Below, one piece after another: positions 1 to 12,880 of a stretch of 64,000 nucleotides of DNA. Origin of the DNA: Cocos nucifera (Eukaryota; Streptophyta; Magnoliopsida; Arecales; Arecaceae); contig QRFJ01001017.1 of the NCBI GenBank assembly GCA_006176705.1, forward strand, positions 1-64,000. The letters run 5' to 3'. The notes under the pieces were generated by a model. It was given only the letters and a program-made list of their open reading frames with translations, had not been told where the DNA came from and did not search any database. The position numbers and the translations under genes are program-made. Position 1 is the stretch's first letter. Each line of letters starts with the position of its first letter.

Positions 1-1985
1 CATCATTCTCCAAAATATATTGATCTGTCGTGAGGATCTTCAATAATCACTCTTGAATATCAGATTGCCTCTACAGCAGCACAGCTTCTAGCTCTTTCAG
101 TTGTCTTTTCTCTATTTGGATTGCACCAACACAAGATCCAAACCTCTTGTGGATGTGGAGAGGAAGGGAGGAAGTGCTTTGGCATGAGAGAGAAGGAGAT
201 GCACCTTGGGCATGGAGAATTGTGATTTTATCCCAAATTTAGTTGCGCAAGGTCTTATTAGTCTAGACTGTTTGTTATCCAACTCCCTTCTCCCAACCAA
301 TGACCAATCTCTTATGAAAATGCAATCTAAATCTGATTGGTGGAATAGGTCCCTGGAATCCTTAGATGGGCCACCTAAGACCAGTCAAAGTTAGTTCTTA
401 GGATAAACTCTAATCGAATCCAAAAAGAGATTGGGAGTCCCTATTCCAACAGGGACTCCTGGGGCCTCTAGTTGGCACAGGCTAAGGGTGGCTGCACACT
501 CTCCTTGCCAGGTTCTAAGTAGAGACAGCCCCCACCACGCCCCCCAATAGGTGTGACCATGGACAAAAGTCAAGAGTGTCAAATGATCAACATCTGACCA
601 GTCAAAGGTTAACTTTTGACCAAATCAAAGACCAGAAAATGGCAGTGAATGTTCAACAAATCCACAATCCACACAGCCAAAATGGGGTGCCCCAAGCCGG
701 CCAGCCGCGCCGGAGGCCCTACCTCATATCTAAAAATAAGACAACCTTTTTGACTGGGAACAACCCAGTCAGGACTAAGAAGGCCTTTGATTGGAGCACA
801 AACCCTTTGCACGAGTCAGGATAAACTATTTATGATATTAAGAAGGAAACGTATAGGTTAATCAAGTGCTAGCACATATTTCTTAAACCTAATTGAATCT
901 TATCAGAAATCAATTGAACTGGATCAGTTCAATTGATGATCACCAGATTTCAAATTCTCGTTTTGTGTGACCCAGTTGTTGGTTTCATTCGTATGGTAAT
1001 GGGATTGTCATGATCTCTTACCATCGACATCATCGAAACTCCTTTGATGGATCAGAACTCTCTGATTCGTACAGCTAGAATGATCGATCAATCTAAACAT
1101 CTAATTGCTCTCAAAATCTATAGTGACACCTAGCAGTATATGGTGAACCATTAGACTAAATGCGAACCTCTTGTGGCAGCTACTTGTGTATTAAGTTCTT
1201 CTATCTTGAGTCCGAATCAGATTAGGGTTAAGGTGAACATCATCAAACCCTGTCCTGTCATATGATGTAATCATTCGATTCAAGTCCATGTGAAAAAACT
1301 AATAGAAACTCTTTCTATTATTTCACTCTCCATGGCCATGGGCTTCAGGGACTTGATTCTCATGATCATTCATAGGGCTGCTCCTCTACCACCAAGTAGG
1401 ATAGATTCCTCTTGTATTTCTATCCAGTTCCTACAATACATGCATAGCCAACATACACCTCAGGATTCCATATAGCTAGGAATCAATAATGGTGTAGTCA
1501 AACTAAACATCCTCAAGGTGAACTACCATACAATCTTAGTCAAAGAACCAGAACACAACACTGCAGCATCAAGTCAGTCATTGACGAGAAGGTAGACTTT
1601 CCTAATGACTACTCGAGTGTCATGCTCAGTGCCCTCATTCTCTAACGAGTACCTTTACTCTCCTCTAGTGTCTCTACACATTAAGGCTCAAGACTCATCT
1701 TACTAAAAAGAGCGATTGTACACCAAACCTTCAGATCAATCACCATCCTATGATGATCCTATATTGGAGCTTTTATGAGTTAATTAATGATATTCATGTC
1801 TTAAATTTTCAACTCTTGAAAAATGAATATCATACCATTAACTCAAAGGATGTATCACAGACACTAAATACACATATGTGATAAGAAATAATCCATTATA
1901 TTGATATTAGTCAAAAATTATAATTTGCCCCTAGAAGTGTATTACAAGTTCACCAATTCTGGTTCTAGGTTACAATATCTAAACA
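1..1985 (-). repeat. Family A copia LTR, minus strand, cut by window edge
   Basis: The stretch matches the reverse complement of the complete family A LTRs seen further right, for example 59451-61730. It has the same landmarks in the same order: U5/R block with the 'gatcgcacc' segment, the tandem GTCAAA-rich block near 590-620, the U3 imperfect palindrome near 1775-1850, and the terminal 'cccctagaagtgtatt'. The outer end has decayed to 'ctaaaca' where the family has 'ctaaca'. The downstream (U5) end lies outside the window. It abuts plus-strand gag sequence, so it is best read as an LTR inserted into the gag of the next feature. Confidence 0.8.
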
Positions 1986-1989
1986 AAGC

Positions 1990-4900
1990 AGAGATATTAA
2001 TGTTGAGATGATGTCTGATGAGCTCCAGCGCCAATGAAGATATCTCGAAACTTGCTCGTCAAAGTGGCTCACCTATAGGAAGATGTTGTGGTGAAACAGA
2101 GTCGCACAGCCAGGTTTATCAAATCATGAAAATGACTTTTTAAGCTAAGCATGCCATATGGATACGTTAGTCCAAAGATCCACTGGTCTGATGATGATCG
2201 GACATGGAAGAGCTTGAGAAGCTCGTTGTAGATTAGACTTCGATCTTACAAAATGATATTATTCTACAATCCTTGACTGATGCATATGGGCAATTCACTC
2301 ATGAATACCAATGCATAAACTTCAAATTCCTTGCCGAATTAATAATATGCTTGTCACCGCTGATCTTTCTATGAAATCTCAAAGGCTCAATTCTTGCTAT
2401 GAGATGACTTCTTCAAAAGAAAATCTATGGAAAGAAAAAAAGAAGTCTGTGAAAAAGCAGAAGGTGGAAGGGCAAAGAAGAAGAAGGCAGAGCTGAAGTG
2501 AAAGTCGCTGCCAAAGGAAAGTATTTCCATTGCAACAGCAACGGCACTGAAAAGCGGAACTGCCTTATTACTGGCACCCTGAAGAATAAGAAGGAAGGTC
2601 CTTCTAGAGTATGCCGTATTGAGTCTAACCTTAATGGTTTCTTCTGCATCCAGTTGATGCTTGACCCTAGTTCTAGTGCTATCTGTGCACTTCCATTAGG
2701 TCTTAAGGTAGCAAGAGGCTGAGGATGGAGACATGATCCTATGCATCGTAGGAGCAAGAGTTACATGTAGTAGCCGTGGAACATTACCCTCTTCAATTAC
2801 CATCTGTTTAGACATAGTTTGAAAGACCGTTATTATGTGCTATAGCTAGCAGGAATTTGATTTCTGTTTTATGCTTAGCATAAGAAGGCTATTGATTACT
2901 TTTTAAGGACCTTTTAACATTCTTATTAAAAGAAATAAAATTACAAATGGTTTGTCTTATTAATTATCTTTATCAGCTATATATTGATGTACCTGTTCTA
3001 ATTATCGAGCAAAACGTGAATGCCAAATGACCTAGGGATAGTTCAAATGATAGATATCTATGAAACCTGAGACTAGGTCATATAGTAGAAGATAGGATCA
3101 ACAAATTAAAGAAAAATGGGCTATAGTCCATTGACATCTGAGTCATAATCCAATTTTACGAATCTTGTCTTCAACGCAAAATGACCAAACTCCCTTTTGT
3201 AGGACTGGGAAAGGGCATAGATCTCCTTGCCCTAGTACATACTGATGTGTGCAGCCCATTTGATGTGTCAGCTAGAGGCAATTTTGTCTACTTCATTATC
3301 TTTATCGATGATCTATCTAGGTATGGATATGTGTATCTTATGAGACACAAGTCTGAAGCCTTTGAAAAGTGAAAAGAATTCGACATGAATTAGAAAAACA
3401 AACTGAAAAAACCATTAAGTTCTTCGTCAGATCGAGGAGTGAATACCTTAGCGAGAAATTCCTAGACTATCTCAAGGAAAAATGACATAATCTCTCAATG
3501 GACTCCACCAAGAATACCTCAACTTAACGGAGTTTCAGAACAAAGAAATCAGACTCTATGGATATGTTCCGATCCATTATGAGCTTCACAGACTTCCGAT
3601 TTCTTTGGGGACATTCATTGTTACTTCATTTATCTTACTGAATAGGTTCCCTCTAAGACGCATCCCTCACACCGTATGAATATGGCATGTAAGAAATCAT
3701 AGTCTGAGTCATCTCAGAATTGGGTTGTCCGGATCATGTCAAAAGACTAAAAGCGCGACAGTTAGAGTTTAGTTCCTTTAGAGCTCGATTTCATAGGAGT
3801 ATTCCTAAGAGTCTTATGGATACATATTTCACATTCCAGAAACCACAATTGTATTTGAGTCGAACATACCATCTTTCTTGAAAATAGTTTATTCAAGATA
3901 GCGCATTAGAAAGCAGATTAAGCTTGATGAGAAAGTCTCATTAAGTAATATGAGTAAGACAATTGGAACCAAATCATGTTGAGCCAATAAGAACATACCT
4001 CCTTCACTCATAGATCGAAAGAGTTTCCGTCCCCTAAAGATACTTAGATATTATTCAGAAGAAGTAGAGAAAATATCTCATAGTAATGTGTGCTCATGGT
4101 GATGATCCCACAACATACCAATCGAGGTGATATCAGATATCGACTTCGAGAAATGCTAGAGGATGCAGTTAGAAATTGACTCGATGCACTCTAAACAGTC
4201 TGGACCTGGTAGATCCACCAGAAAGTATAGTACCTATTGTGAATGGACTTTTCAAGAGAAGATTGGTGCAATGGGAATGTGGAGACATTCAAGGCTAGAC
4301 TAGTGGCAAAGATTATAGTCAATCGAAGGCATTGACTATCAGGATACCTTTTTTCTCAGTGGTTATGCATAAAATCCATCTGCACTTCGTGCTGTTGCAG
4401 CCTTATATTTCGATTATGAAATATGGAAAATGACTAAAAATGATATTCTTACATTATCTTGAGGAAGATATCTATATGGAATATGCCACTAGGTTTCACA
4501 TCCAGTGTAACTGATTCACAAGGTTTGCAACTGCAAAGGTCCATATATGGACTTAAAGAAGCATCTCGGAGCTTGATATCTCACTTTCAATATGTGATCA
4601 AATTTTGGTTTCATCAAAAAAATGAAGAGGAACCATTGTGTCTTCAAAAAGGTCAGTGGAGTGCTGTTGTCTCCTCATATTTGACATGGATGACATCCTT
4701 TTCTTATTGGGAATGATATTTTCGTGAATGACAACAGTCAAATTATGGTGTCTCAAGAATCTGAAAACCCTGTGAAGCATCCTTCTTATTCTAGGAATTA
4801 AGGTCTATAGGATAGACCGAATAGATGCTAGGACTTTTCATAGAAGATGTACATAAGAAGTACAAGAGGTTTAGTATGGAAACTAAGAGGTATTAATACC

Positions 4901-5604
4901 TTCAGACATGATATTCATCTTCCATAGAAGATGTGCCCTAGCAACCTGAGGAAATAGAACGCATGAGCAAGATCCCTTATGCTTCTCAATAAGGAGCCTC
5001 ATGTATGCCAAGAATTACAACGACCAATAAGTGCCATGCTGTGAGTGTCACAAGCAGATATCAGTCAAATTCAGGTGAAGAACACTAAACTTCTATGAAA
5101 TGTATCCTTAAGTACTTGAGAAGAACTAAGGATATGATGTTGGTCTTTGGTAATGGAGAACTCTAAGTCCAGGGATACACAAACTCCAATTTTATGTCCG
5201 ATGTAGATGATCGAAAGACGACATCTGGAAGTCTGTTTGTGTGCAATGGTGGTGCTGTCAGCTGGAAGATTCCAAGCAAACTGTGATAATAGATTCCACC
5301 ATGGAAGCAGAATATATCGCTGCATCAGAGGCTGCGAAGGAAGCATTCTAGTACAAGAAATTTGCTGCAGAAATTGGAGTAATGGAGCCATAGCCCTTGC
5401 TAAAGAGCCAAGGTCTCATTAAAAATCTAAGCACATTGAGCGGCGATAACACCTTATCCGTGATTACCTCGAGAAGGATTACATCGAGGTCAAAGAGTTG
5501 ACTCCACAGACATATGGGAGACCACTTACAAGCCATTAGGCCAACAGAAGATCGAAGCCCACCTTAAGTAGATGGGACTTAGACTTGTAGCTAATTGACT
5601 TTAG
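1990..5604 (+). pseudogene. Family A copia gag-pol, heavily decayed
   Basis: Aligned by eye with the better copies at 30941-34348 and 35349-38325, this is a gag-pol that starts inside the capsid region and is riddled with single-base indels. Landmarks in order: the gag stretch 'MSDELQR' region near 2008-2030; a zinc knuckle at 2518-2565 whose first Cys is Tyr; protease near 2650-2700, where the DSG active site has become DPS; integrase near 3181-3372 with HTDVC and the 'DDLSRYGY' motif; reverse transcriptase 4200-5000, where the YVDD box is damaged (near 4680); RNase H 5270-5560. No full-length frame survives. The 5' end is missing because of the LTR abutting at 1985. It ends just before the 3' LTR at 5619. 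Confidence 0.85.
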
Positions 5605-5618
5605 GATAAGTGAGAGAT
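5605..5618 (+). other. Polypurine tract of the left family A element
   Basis: The purine-rich 'aagtgagagat' directly precedes the LTR start TGTTAG. Other copies have 'aagtgggagat' here. It would prime plus-strand DNA synthesis. Confidence 0.65.
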
Positions 5619-7853
5619 TGTTAGATATATGTGTCCTAAAAGCCAGAATTGGCTAACACTTGTAATACACTTCTAGAGGTAAAATTGTAATTTTGACTAA
5701 TATCAATAAAATGGATGATTTTTTATCACATATGTGTATTTAGTGTCTGTGAAACATCCTTTGAGTTAACGGTAATGATAATTCATATTCAAAAGTTGAA
5801 AATTTAAGTAATGAATAATCATTTAAACTCATAAAATGCTCCCGACCATAGGATCATCACGAGGATGGTGATTGATCTAGAAGATTGGTGTACAATTGCT
5901 TCTCTTTAGTAGATGAGTCTTGAGTCTATGGTGTGGAGACATCGGAGTGAGAGTAAAATACTCGTGAGAACGAGGGCACTGACGCGCGACCACCTCGAGT
6001 AGTCATTAGAAGGTCTACCTTCTTGTCAATGACTGACTCGATGCTGCAGTAGTGTGTCTGGTTCATTGACCTGAGGTGCATCGATAGTTTACTTTGAGGG
6101 TGTTATAGTTTGACTACACCATTAATCGGTCTCCTAGCTACATGGAACCACTGAGTGGTATGTTTGCAATGACATGTTCATTTAAGACTAGAGGATGCAT
6201 CAAGATGGAATCTATTACCTCGGTGTAGAGGAAGACGCCTATGATGATCAATGAGAATCAAGTCCAGAAGCCCATGGCCATAGAGTGAAAATTAGAAAGA
6301 GTTTCTATTTAGGTTTTCATATTGGACTTGAATCGAATGATACATCATAGACAGAGACTAGGGTTGACGAGTTCATCTTAACCTTAATCTGATCGGGCTC
6401 AAGATAGAAGAACTTAAATCACATAGTAGCTGCACTAAAGAGTTCACATTCACCTCTGATGGCTAAGCGTACTATACTACTAGGTGTCACGTGTGGATTT
6501 GAAGCAATTAGAATGATTTAATAATCGATCTATTTAGCTGTGTCGAATCAGAAGAGTTCTTGCAAATAAGAAGTTTCGATGATGTCGATGATAGAGATCA
6601 TGACATATCCCATTACCATACGAAATGAACCTAACTGTAACAAAACAAGGGTTTAAATCTGGGATCATCAATTGAACGATCCAATTCAATTGACCTGAAT
6701 AGATTCCAATTAGGTTCAAGAAATCGTGCTTCCGCCCGATTGAACCTAACGTTTCTTCTTTATCTATAAATAGTTGTCCTAACCGAGCCATAGAGAGTTT
6801 ATGCTCAATCAGAGGCTTCTTGTTCCTAGTCTTGAGCTTGTCCAAGTTAAAAAAGGTTGTCTTATTTTGTAAGACATATACTCATTTTTGGTCACCTGCC
6901 AATTCTCATCTCTTTGACTTTGGTCAAAACGTTTGAACCTTTACTTCCTGTAATTGACCATTGATACTTTGATTTCTATCCATGTGTCATTACACCTATT
7001 TGGAGAGCTGGTGGGCCTGTCCCCCTACTAAAACCTGTAAGTAAGGAGGTGCACGCCACCGCTTGGCGTGTGCAAAGTTGGAGGCGCCAAGCGTTCCTAT
7101 TGGACAGGGACTCCATCTTCTTTTTGGACTTTCGATTTAGAGTTCCCTAAGAACCAACTTTGACTGTCTTAGGCACCCTCTAAGGAATCCAGACTCTATT
7201 CTCACCAATCAGATTTAGATCTGATTTCAAAAAAAGTTGTGTTGGTTGGAAGAAGAGGATTGGATCACAACAGTCTATAAATAAACCCTCGCCCAACTCA
7301 AATTAAGATTGGAAAATTGAAATCCCATGCCCCAAGACTGCCTCTCCCCTTTTCCTCCATGCCAAACCCACCTTCTCTTTCTCCTCTCCACATCCAAAAG
7401 AATTTTGGACCTTGGTTGGTGCAATCTAGACAAGAGAAAGGCGACTGAAAGCTAGAAGACTGCGCTGCTGCAAAGGACAACTACTGATCTTCGAAAGGAG
7501 TTTTGAAGATCCTCCAGATCAAATTCAAATCTAATTTTTGGAGATGTGATAGAAAAGAAGAGGATCTCCAGATCTAGCCTAAGTGGATATCGGTAGAGGA
7601 TAGGCACTTGCGTGGCTAGATCTAGAACCTTCCATTGCTCATAGGATCATCATCGGGTAATAGGATTACCCACTTCAAGGTAAATTAAATTTGATTTAAT
7701 TTATCTAATTTTATTTTGATTATTAAAATAATAAGAATCAAATCTAAAATATCCCAGATCTAATCTAGATCAAAGAAAAAAAATTTTGAAATATATCTCT
7801 TGATCTGATCAGATCTGAATGAACCTGGTCCGAGAAATTAGGATTTCCCTTCA
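5619..7853 (+). repeat. Family A 3' LTR, plus strand
   Basis: Begins TGTTAGATATATG and ends CCCTTCA, the same ends as the other plus-strand family A LTRs (26776-29034 and 38339-40593), and is collinear with them over about 2.2 kb. It carries the U3 palindrome near 5760-5835 and a TATA box (TATAAATA) at 7276-7283. It follows the polypurine tract, so it is the 3' LTR of the gag-pol at 1990-5604. Confidence 0.88.
7276..7283 (+). promoter_or_regulatory. TATA box in family A LTR
   Basis: TATAAATA about 570 bp before the LTR end, at the same place as TATA boxes in the other family A LTRs, followed by the 'ccctcgcccaac' segment. It implies a U3 of about 1.65 kb. Confidence 0.6.
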
Positions 7854-9310
7854 CCTCCTTACCAGTTTCTAGTAGGAGGACAAGTCCCACCAGCTCTCCA
7901 ATAGGTGCGTGACACATGGACAGAAGTTAAAGTATCAATGGTTAATATTTGACCAGTCAAAGGTCAGCTTTTGACCAAAGTCAAAGGATGAGAAATGGCA
8001 GGTGACCAAAAATGGCAGGTATTGTCTTACAAAATAAGACAACCCTTTTCTAATCTGGATAGGCTACAGTCAGACCAAGTGAAGGCCTCTGATCAAGCAC
8101 AAACTCCTTTGGCTTAGTCAGGACAACTATTTATGATAGTAAAAGAAGAATGTTAGGTTCAATCGAGTGCTAGCATGATTTTCTTGAACCTAATTGAATC
8201 TCCTTCAGATCAATTGAATTGGATCAGTTCAATTGATGATCACCATATTCAAATCCTTATTTTTGTGACCTAATTAGGTTCAGTTCTATATGGTAATGAG
8301 ATATGTCATGATCTCTATCATCGACATCATCGAAACTCTTTTTGATGGATCAAAACTCTTCTAATTCGAATAGCTAGAATGATCGATCATCTAAATCATT
8401 CTAATTGCTCCCAAAATCCACCAGTGACACCTAGCAGTATATGGTAGCAACCCATCAGAGCTGAATGCGAACCTCTTGATGCAGCTATCGGTGTGATTAA
8501 GTTCTTTTATCTTGAGCTCCGATCAGATTAGGGTTAAGGTGAACTCGTCAAACCCTAGTTTCTATCATATGATGTAATCATTCGATTCAAGTCTGATGTG
8601 AAAACCTAAATAGAAACTCTTTCTATTATTTCACTCTGCCATGGCCATGGGCTTCTGGGCTTGATTGTTATGATCATCATAGGGCTGCTCCTCTACCACC
8701 GAGGTAGATAGATTCCATCTTGATGCAATCCAGTTTCTATAATGAACATGCTATAGCCAACATACACCTTAGGATTCTGAATGGCTAGGAGACCAAGTTA
8801 TGGGTGTAGTCAAACTATAACACCCTCAAGGTGAACTATCGATGCACCTCATGTCAAAGAACCAGACACACCACTACAGCATCAAGTCAGTCATTGACGA
8901 GAAGGTAGACTTCCTAATGACTACTCGAGGTGGTCACGCTCAGTGCCCTCATTCTCTAACGAGTACCTATACTCTCGCTCCAGTGTCTCCACACCATAGA
9001 CTCAAGACTCATCTACTAAAGAGAAGCGATTGTATAACAACCTTTTTGGATCAATCACCATTCTCGTGATGATCCTATGGTCGGAAGCATTTTATGAGTT
9101 AATAATGATTGTTCATGTCTTAAATTTTTAACTCTTGAAAATATGAATTATCATTACCATTAACTCAAAGAATGTATCACAGACACTAAAAATAGATATG
9201 TGATAAAAAATAATCTATTTTATTAATTATAATCAAAATTATAATTTTGCCCCTAGAAGTGTATTACAAGTGTTAGCCAATTCTGGCTTTCAGGGCACAT
9301 ATATCTAACA
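7854..9310 (-). repeat. Family A LTR fragment, minus strand (U3-side part)
   Basis: Starts in the middle of the family A reverse-complement LTR at the 'ctccttaccagtttctag' segment (compare about 44330) and continues collinearly to the terminal 'atatctaaca' at 9310. The first roughly 850 bp (U5/R side) are absent. The break coincides exactly with the end of the plus-strand LTR at 7853, so this is probably the right half of an older LTR split by the plus-strand element. Confidence 0.8.
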
Positions 9311-9846
9311 CTTTGCCCATGACACATAGCCCCTCTCCCTCCTTCTCCATGACATCCTTTGATTCTCTCTCTCCTCTTCATGCCCAAGAGGCTTTGGGCT
9401 TGAGTTTGGTGCGATCCAAGCAAGAGAAAGACGATAGGAAAGAAAGAAGGCAGCACTGCTGCAAGAGATAATAGTTGATCTTCAAAAGGTATTTTGAAGA
9501 CCATCAAGATTAGATCTAGATCTAATTTTTGGAGCATAGATTGAGAAGAAGAAGATCTCCAGATTCTACCTGAGTGGATATCGGTAGAGGTCAGGTGCTT
9601 GCATGGCTACATCCAGAACCTCAGGCAAATATCAAGATCATCATAGGATAATAGGATTATCCATAATAAGGTACCATTAAATTTAATTTAATTTTATTTA
9701 ATTTAATTTTATTTTATTAGATCAATAAAATCAGATCTGAAGAGTCTTAGATCTGATTTAAATCTAAGATAAAAATTTTTAAAATATCCCTTTCGATCAA
9801 ATCAGATCTGAACGAATCTGATCCAAAAAATAGGGTTTTTTCTTCA
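9311..9846 (+). repeat. Family A LTR fragment, plus strand (R-U5 end)
   Basis: Collinear with the last roughly 530 bp of the plus-strand family A LTR (compare 28505-29034). It includes the 'tttgggcttgagtttggtgcgatc' block, the 'gagtggatatcggtagagg' block and the terminal 'ttttttcttca'. It starts exactly where the minus-strand fragment ends, so it is likely the remainder of an LTR split by that insertion. Its U5 end borders Athila-like sequence. Confidence 0.72.
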
Positions 9847-10149
9847 AATAAATCATCTATTTTTTTTTTCTATATCTATCTCATTTAAATTAGAACCATC
9901 TTCAGTACTAGATCTTGGCTCAGGTTCTTCTATGTGGTTAGTCTTAGTATTAACCTATTCTTCTATATTCTTATTTTGGCTAGCATCAATACTAGCCTCT
10001 CTCACCTGATCTTGGTATGGATCCACAAAAATTCTATAACTTTTAAGTTTAGATATTACTTTGTCATTCTCAAATTGGAGATAGATCCAGATGGTTGGTG
10101 GACATTAGGTGGATTGATTTTAAGAATCGATTGGTTCGATAGTTGACCT
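9847..10149. other. Athila-like internal sequence without readable gene
   Basis: This lies between the family A LTR fragment and recognisable Athila gag. It is probably the downstream part of the same gag on the minus strand, but I could not read a convincing protein in it. The start is pyrimidine-rich. Confidence 0.4.
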
Positions 10150-11340
10150 AGTTCTCTCCTCACGTTAGACTTAGCTAATTATCCTATTTGTGCTTCTAGC
10201 TTGATGATGGATTCTTGTTAAATCAGAATCAATTATTAAAGTTGGTTAAATCTATCGTCGACTAGATTGATCTATTGAGAAGGTGGGTATGATGGCTAAT
10301 TATAATATAATGGCTGAGTCGATTGATTTGACTGACCATAATTATAGGTATAATTTTGATATTGGGTCTGAGCTTGAGTTTGTTAAGGTATTCAAGAAAA
10401 ATTAGGATGGTTCCTTCAATTTGGGTTATATATATTTGAAAAAGGATCATTAATCGATTGGAGTAGACTTGTGCAGCTTGGACTTATTCTTGGATGAAAG
10501 ATGAAATTGTGAAGCCATAGGACATTCACTCACATGATGGGCTAGGCTGGCACAAATAGAATAAATATCCTGATAATTAGAGGGTGATGTGAATTGTACA
10601 AGAGTTTGTTGACCTAGGGTTAGGAGTTGGTCTAATTTTTGATCAAGAAGGTCCACTTTATCTATCAAGTTCAAGCTAGTTTTAGAGCTAGATTCTGGAT
10701 ATTCATAGATTCCTATCGACTTTTGGTAGAAGGATAATGAAGTATGGTTGATTGAGTTTTCACTTAGGGTTTCAAATAGGACATAGGCTTCATTCTCACT
10801 TTTGTTCATGAATGCACCTCCATAAGTTGCATCTACCATTTATTTATATTGGTCTCCTAAATCCTCATAGAAAGCTTGAACTATTTGCCACTTAGACAGA
10901 CGATGATGTGAGCATTTTCTAAGAAGTTTCTTAAGTCTCTCCTATGACTCATGAATTTATTTCCCTACAAGCTGAGCAAATCTAGTGATAGCTCACCTCA
11001 TGGTGCTGATTCGGACTATGGGATAAAATTTCTTAAGAAATTTACTTTGTAATTTAGCCCAAGTTTTGATTGGTCTCCCTATTGTACCAAGCCAGTACTT
11101 AGTTTTATCTTTTAATGAAAAGAAGAATAAAATTAGTCTAACGGCATCCTCAATTAAATTTTTAATTCTCACCGTAGAGTAGATTTCTGAAAACTCATTC
11201 AGATGCTTATAACGGTCTTCATTGGTGTTTCCATAGAAAATTAAGAGCATTTAGATTGTAGTCAGCTTGATCTCATAGTGGATAGCATGAACATCAGATA
11301 ATTAGATACAAGTCGATGGATTATAAATGGAAGAAATAAA
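10150..11340 (-). pseudogene. Athila-like Ty3/gypsy gag (capsid) remnant
   Basis: Read on the minus strand, 11250-10993 encodes the capsid core with 'FSLKDKTKYWL' and 'FLKKFYP'. These match the plant Retrotrans_gag signature FSLKDKAKYWL…KFLxKFFP typical of Athila elements. Going on, 10839-10450 carries 'YGGAFMNKSENEAY' and 'ETLSENS', also typical of Athila gag. Around 10440-10390 the frame reads 'DPFSNIYNPN' then a stop then 'RNHPNFS' then a stop. The expected residues at both stops are Trp (TGG changed to TGA). No protease or reverse transcriptase is visible to the left, where a family A LTR fragment starts at 9846. The open stretches are short (129 and 85 residues), so the gene is dead. Confidence 0.8.
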
Positions 11341-12856
11341 ATATTTTTACATCTATCTAGGTGGTTCTCTAAAGTTTTTAGCCATTTGATTATTAAATTT
11401 AATATGGTTTAGCCATTCAATTTTATGATTGGATGCAACTAAATCAGGTAAAGTAATTTTCTATTGCATATGTATTAGTACAACCCTAACATGTGGATCA
11501 AAATTTTTTAGATTTTTTAATTATATAATTATTTTATTATTTAATTATTTAATAATTATTTAAAAAAAATATTTTTTAAATTTTTATATTATTATTTTAT
11601 TTTTTAGATTCTTTTTAATTTTTTTATTTTTTATATTATTTTTTTATTTTTAAAAAATAATATTTTTAAATAATTTTACTATTTTATTATAATTTTATTT
11701 ATTTATTTTTTATAATTTTTATTTTTTAAATATTTTAAATTATTTTTACTCTTTTTATTTATTTTTATTATTTAATTATTAATTTTTTATTATTTTTATT
11801 TTATTTTATTTTATTTTTTGAAAGAGAAGAGGAGAAAAGGAGAAGAAAAAGATAAGAGTTCTGAAGAAGAGGTCCTAAGGAGTCCTAGAGCTAAGAAGAG
11901 AGAGAAGATTAGTTTTAATTAGGTTTAATATTTTAGTTAGTAATCAAGTTAGGTAAATAATCCTAACGAAGGGTTGTTTTGAATCTAGACAACTCCTAAC
12001 TATCAAGATTACCTTCAAGCCCTCCAAGTATAAGATCAATCAATCAACAGGCCAGGTAAGTATAAGATCGGTGGAAGTCCTCCCATTGCTTGTCTTAAAC
12101 ACTAATTATGCTTGACCAGGTAAGCTAATGGAATAAATTATAAACCATCTTCCTGTAGGCCCAATCATCCCTGAACAACTTATCTTAGACATCAGTCAAT
12201 TGACTAATCCTAATCCATTCCAACTTTTAGGGTTTCTTATCCTAATGAGCTTGAGTTTCTAGGATCGATGTCTAATTGATTTTAAAATTAAAGGCTTAGA
12301 TCAATGCAGGATGCCGATTGATTATTTATGGATCAAGGAAGGATGATCAAATCTCTACCTTATCTTATTTAATGGATTATACCCTTAATTTAGTTTATAT
12401 GAATATGCACAAAAAAAAATTCAAGCAAGAGGTTCTATGCAATTTAAACTAGATGCATGCAGCTAATTAAATTTTGAGAAGCTTACCTTGTCTCCAGCGA
12501 TCATCAAAAAAAAAAATAAAAATAAAACTAATATGATGTATGCTCTAAGTAATTAGAATTTCTAATCTTATCATGAAGCTTTTAATTAAATTTAAGTGGA
12601 TATTTTTTAGATTAATTTAAAAATAAAATAAATAATAAAAGAAATTTAGGATTAGGATTGATCTCATCAAGCAAAATTGGAATCTTTCATGCCCTAAATT
12701 TTTTTTTTGCTCCTTTTCTTTCTTCTCTATTTTCTGCAAAATAAAGAAGAAAAAATTAGTAAGTAATATTTATAGAAAATTAAAGAAATTAAAGTTTATT
12801 TATAATTAATTTATTAAAAAATCAAAAAAATTAAAAAAAAAATAATGCTCTTGCCT
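11341..12856 (-). other. Athila-like 5' leader between primer site and gag
   Basis: No coding sequence was recognised. It lies between the primer binding site (12857-12874) and gag, as expected for the untranslated leader of an Athila element. It contains the AT-rich tract at 11505-11822. Confidence 0.55.
11505..11822. repeat. AT-rich low-complexity tract
   Basis: Almost only A and T with short motifs such as TTTTATT and ATTATT repeated irregularly. There is no fixed period. Confidence 0.9.
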
Positions 12857-12874
12857 TCTTCAGTAACGACACCA
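12857..12874 (-). promoter_or_regulatory. Primer binding site of Athila-like element
   Basis: On the minus strand the bases TGGTGTCGTTACTGAAGA follow a few bases after an LTR end. Plant Athila/Tat elements have TGGCGCCGTTGCCGGGGA (tRNA-Asp type) here, and this reads as a decayed form. It fixes the element on the minus strand. Confidence 0.65.
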
Positions 12875-12880
12875 AAAATT

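Noticed and set aside
9934..10146. Plus-strand open frame with hydrophobic start, possible membrane peptide
   Set aside because: It is antisense to the Athila-like gag region, and the hydrophobicity reflects T-rich sequence.
11505..11822. Possible matrix attachment region or replication origin
   Set aside because: AT richness alone is not evidence; the tract sits in a retrotransposon leader.
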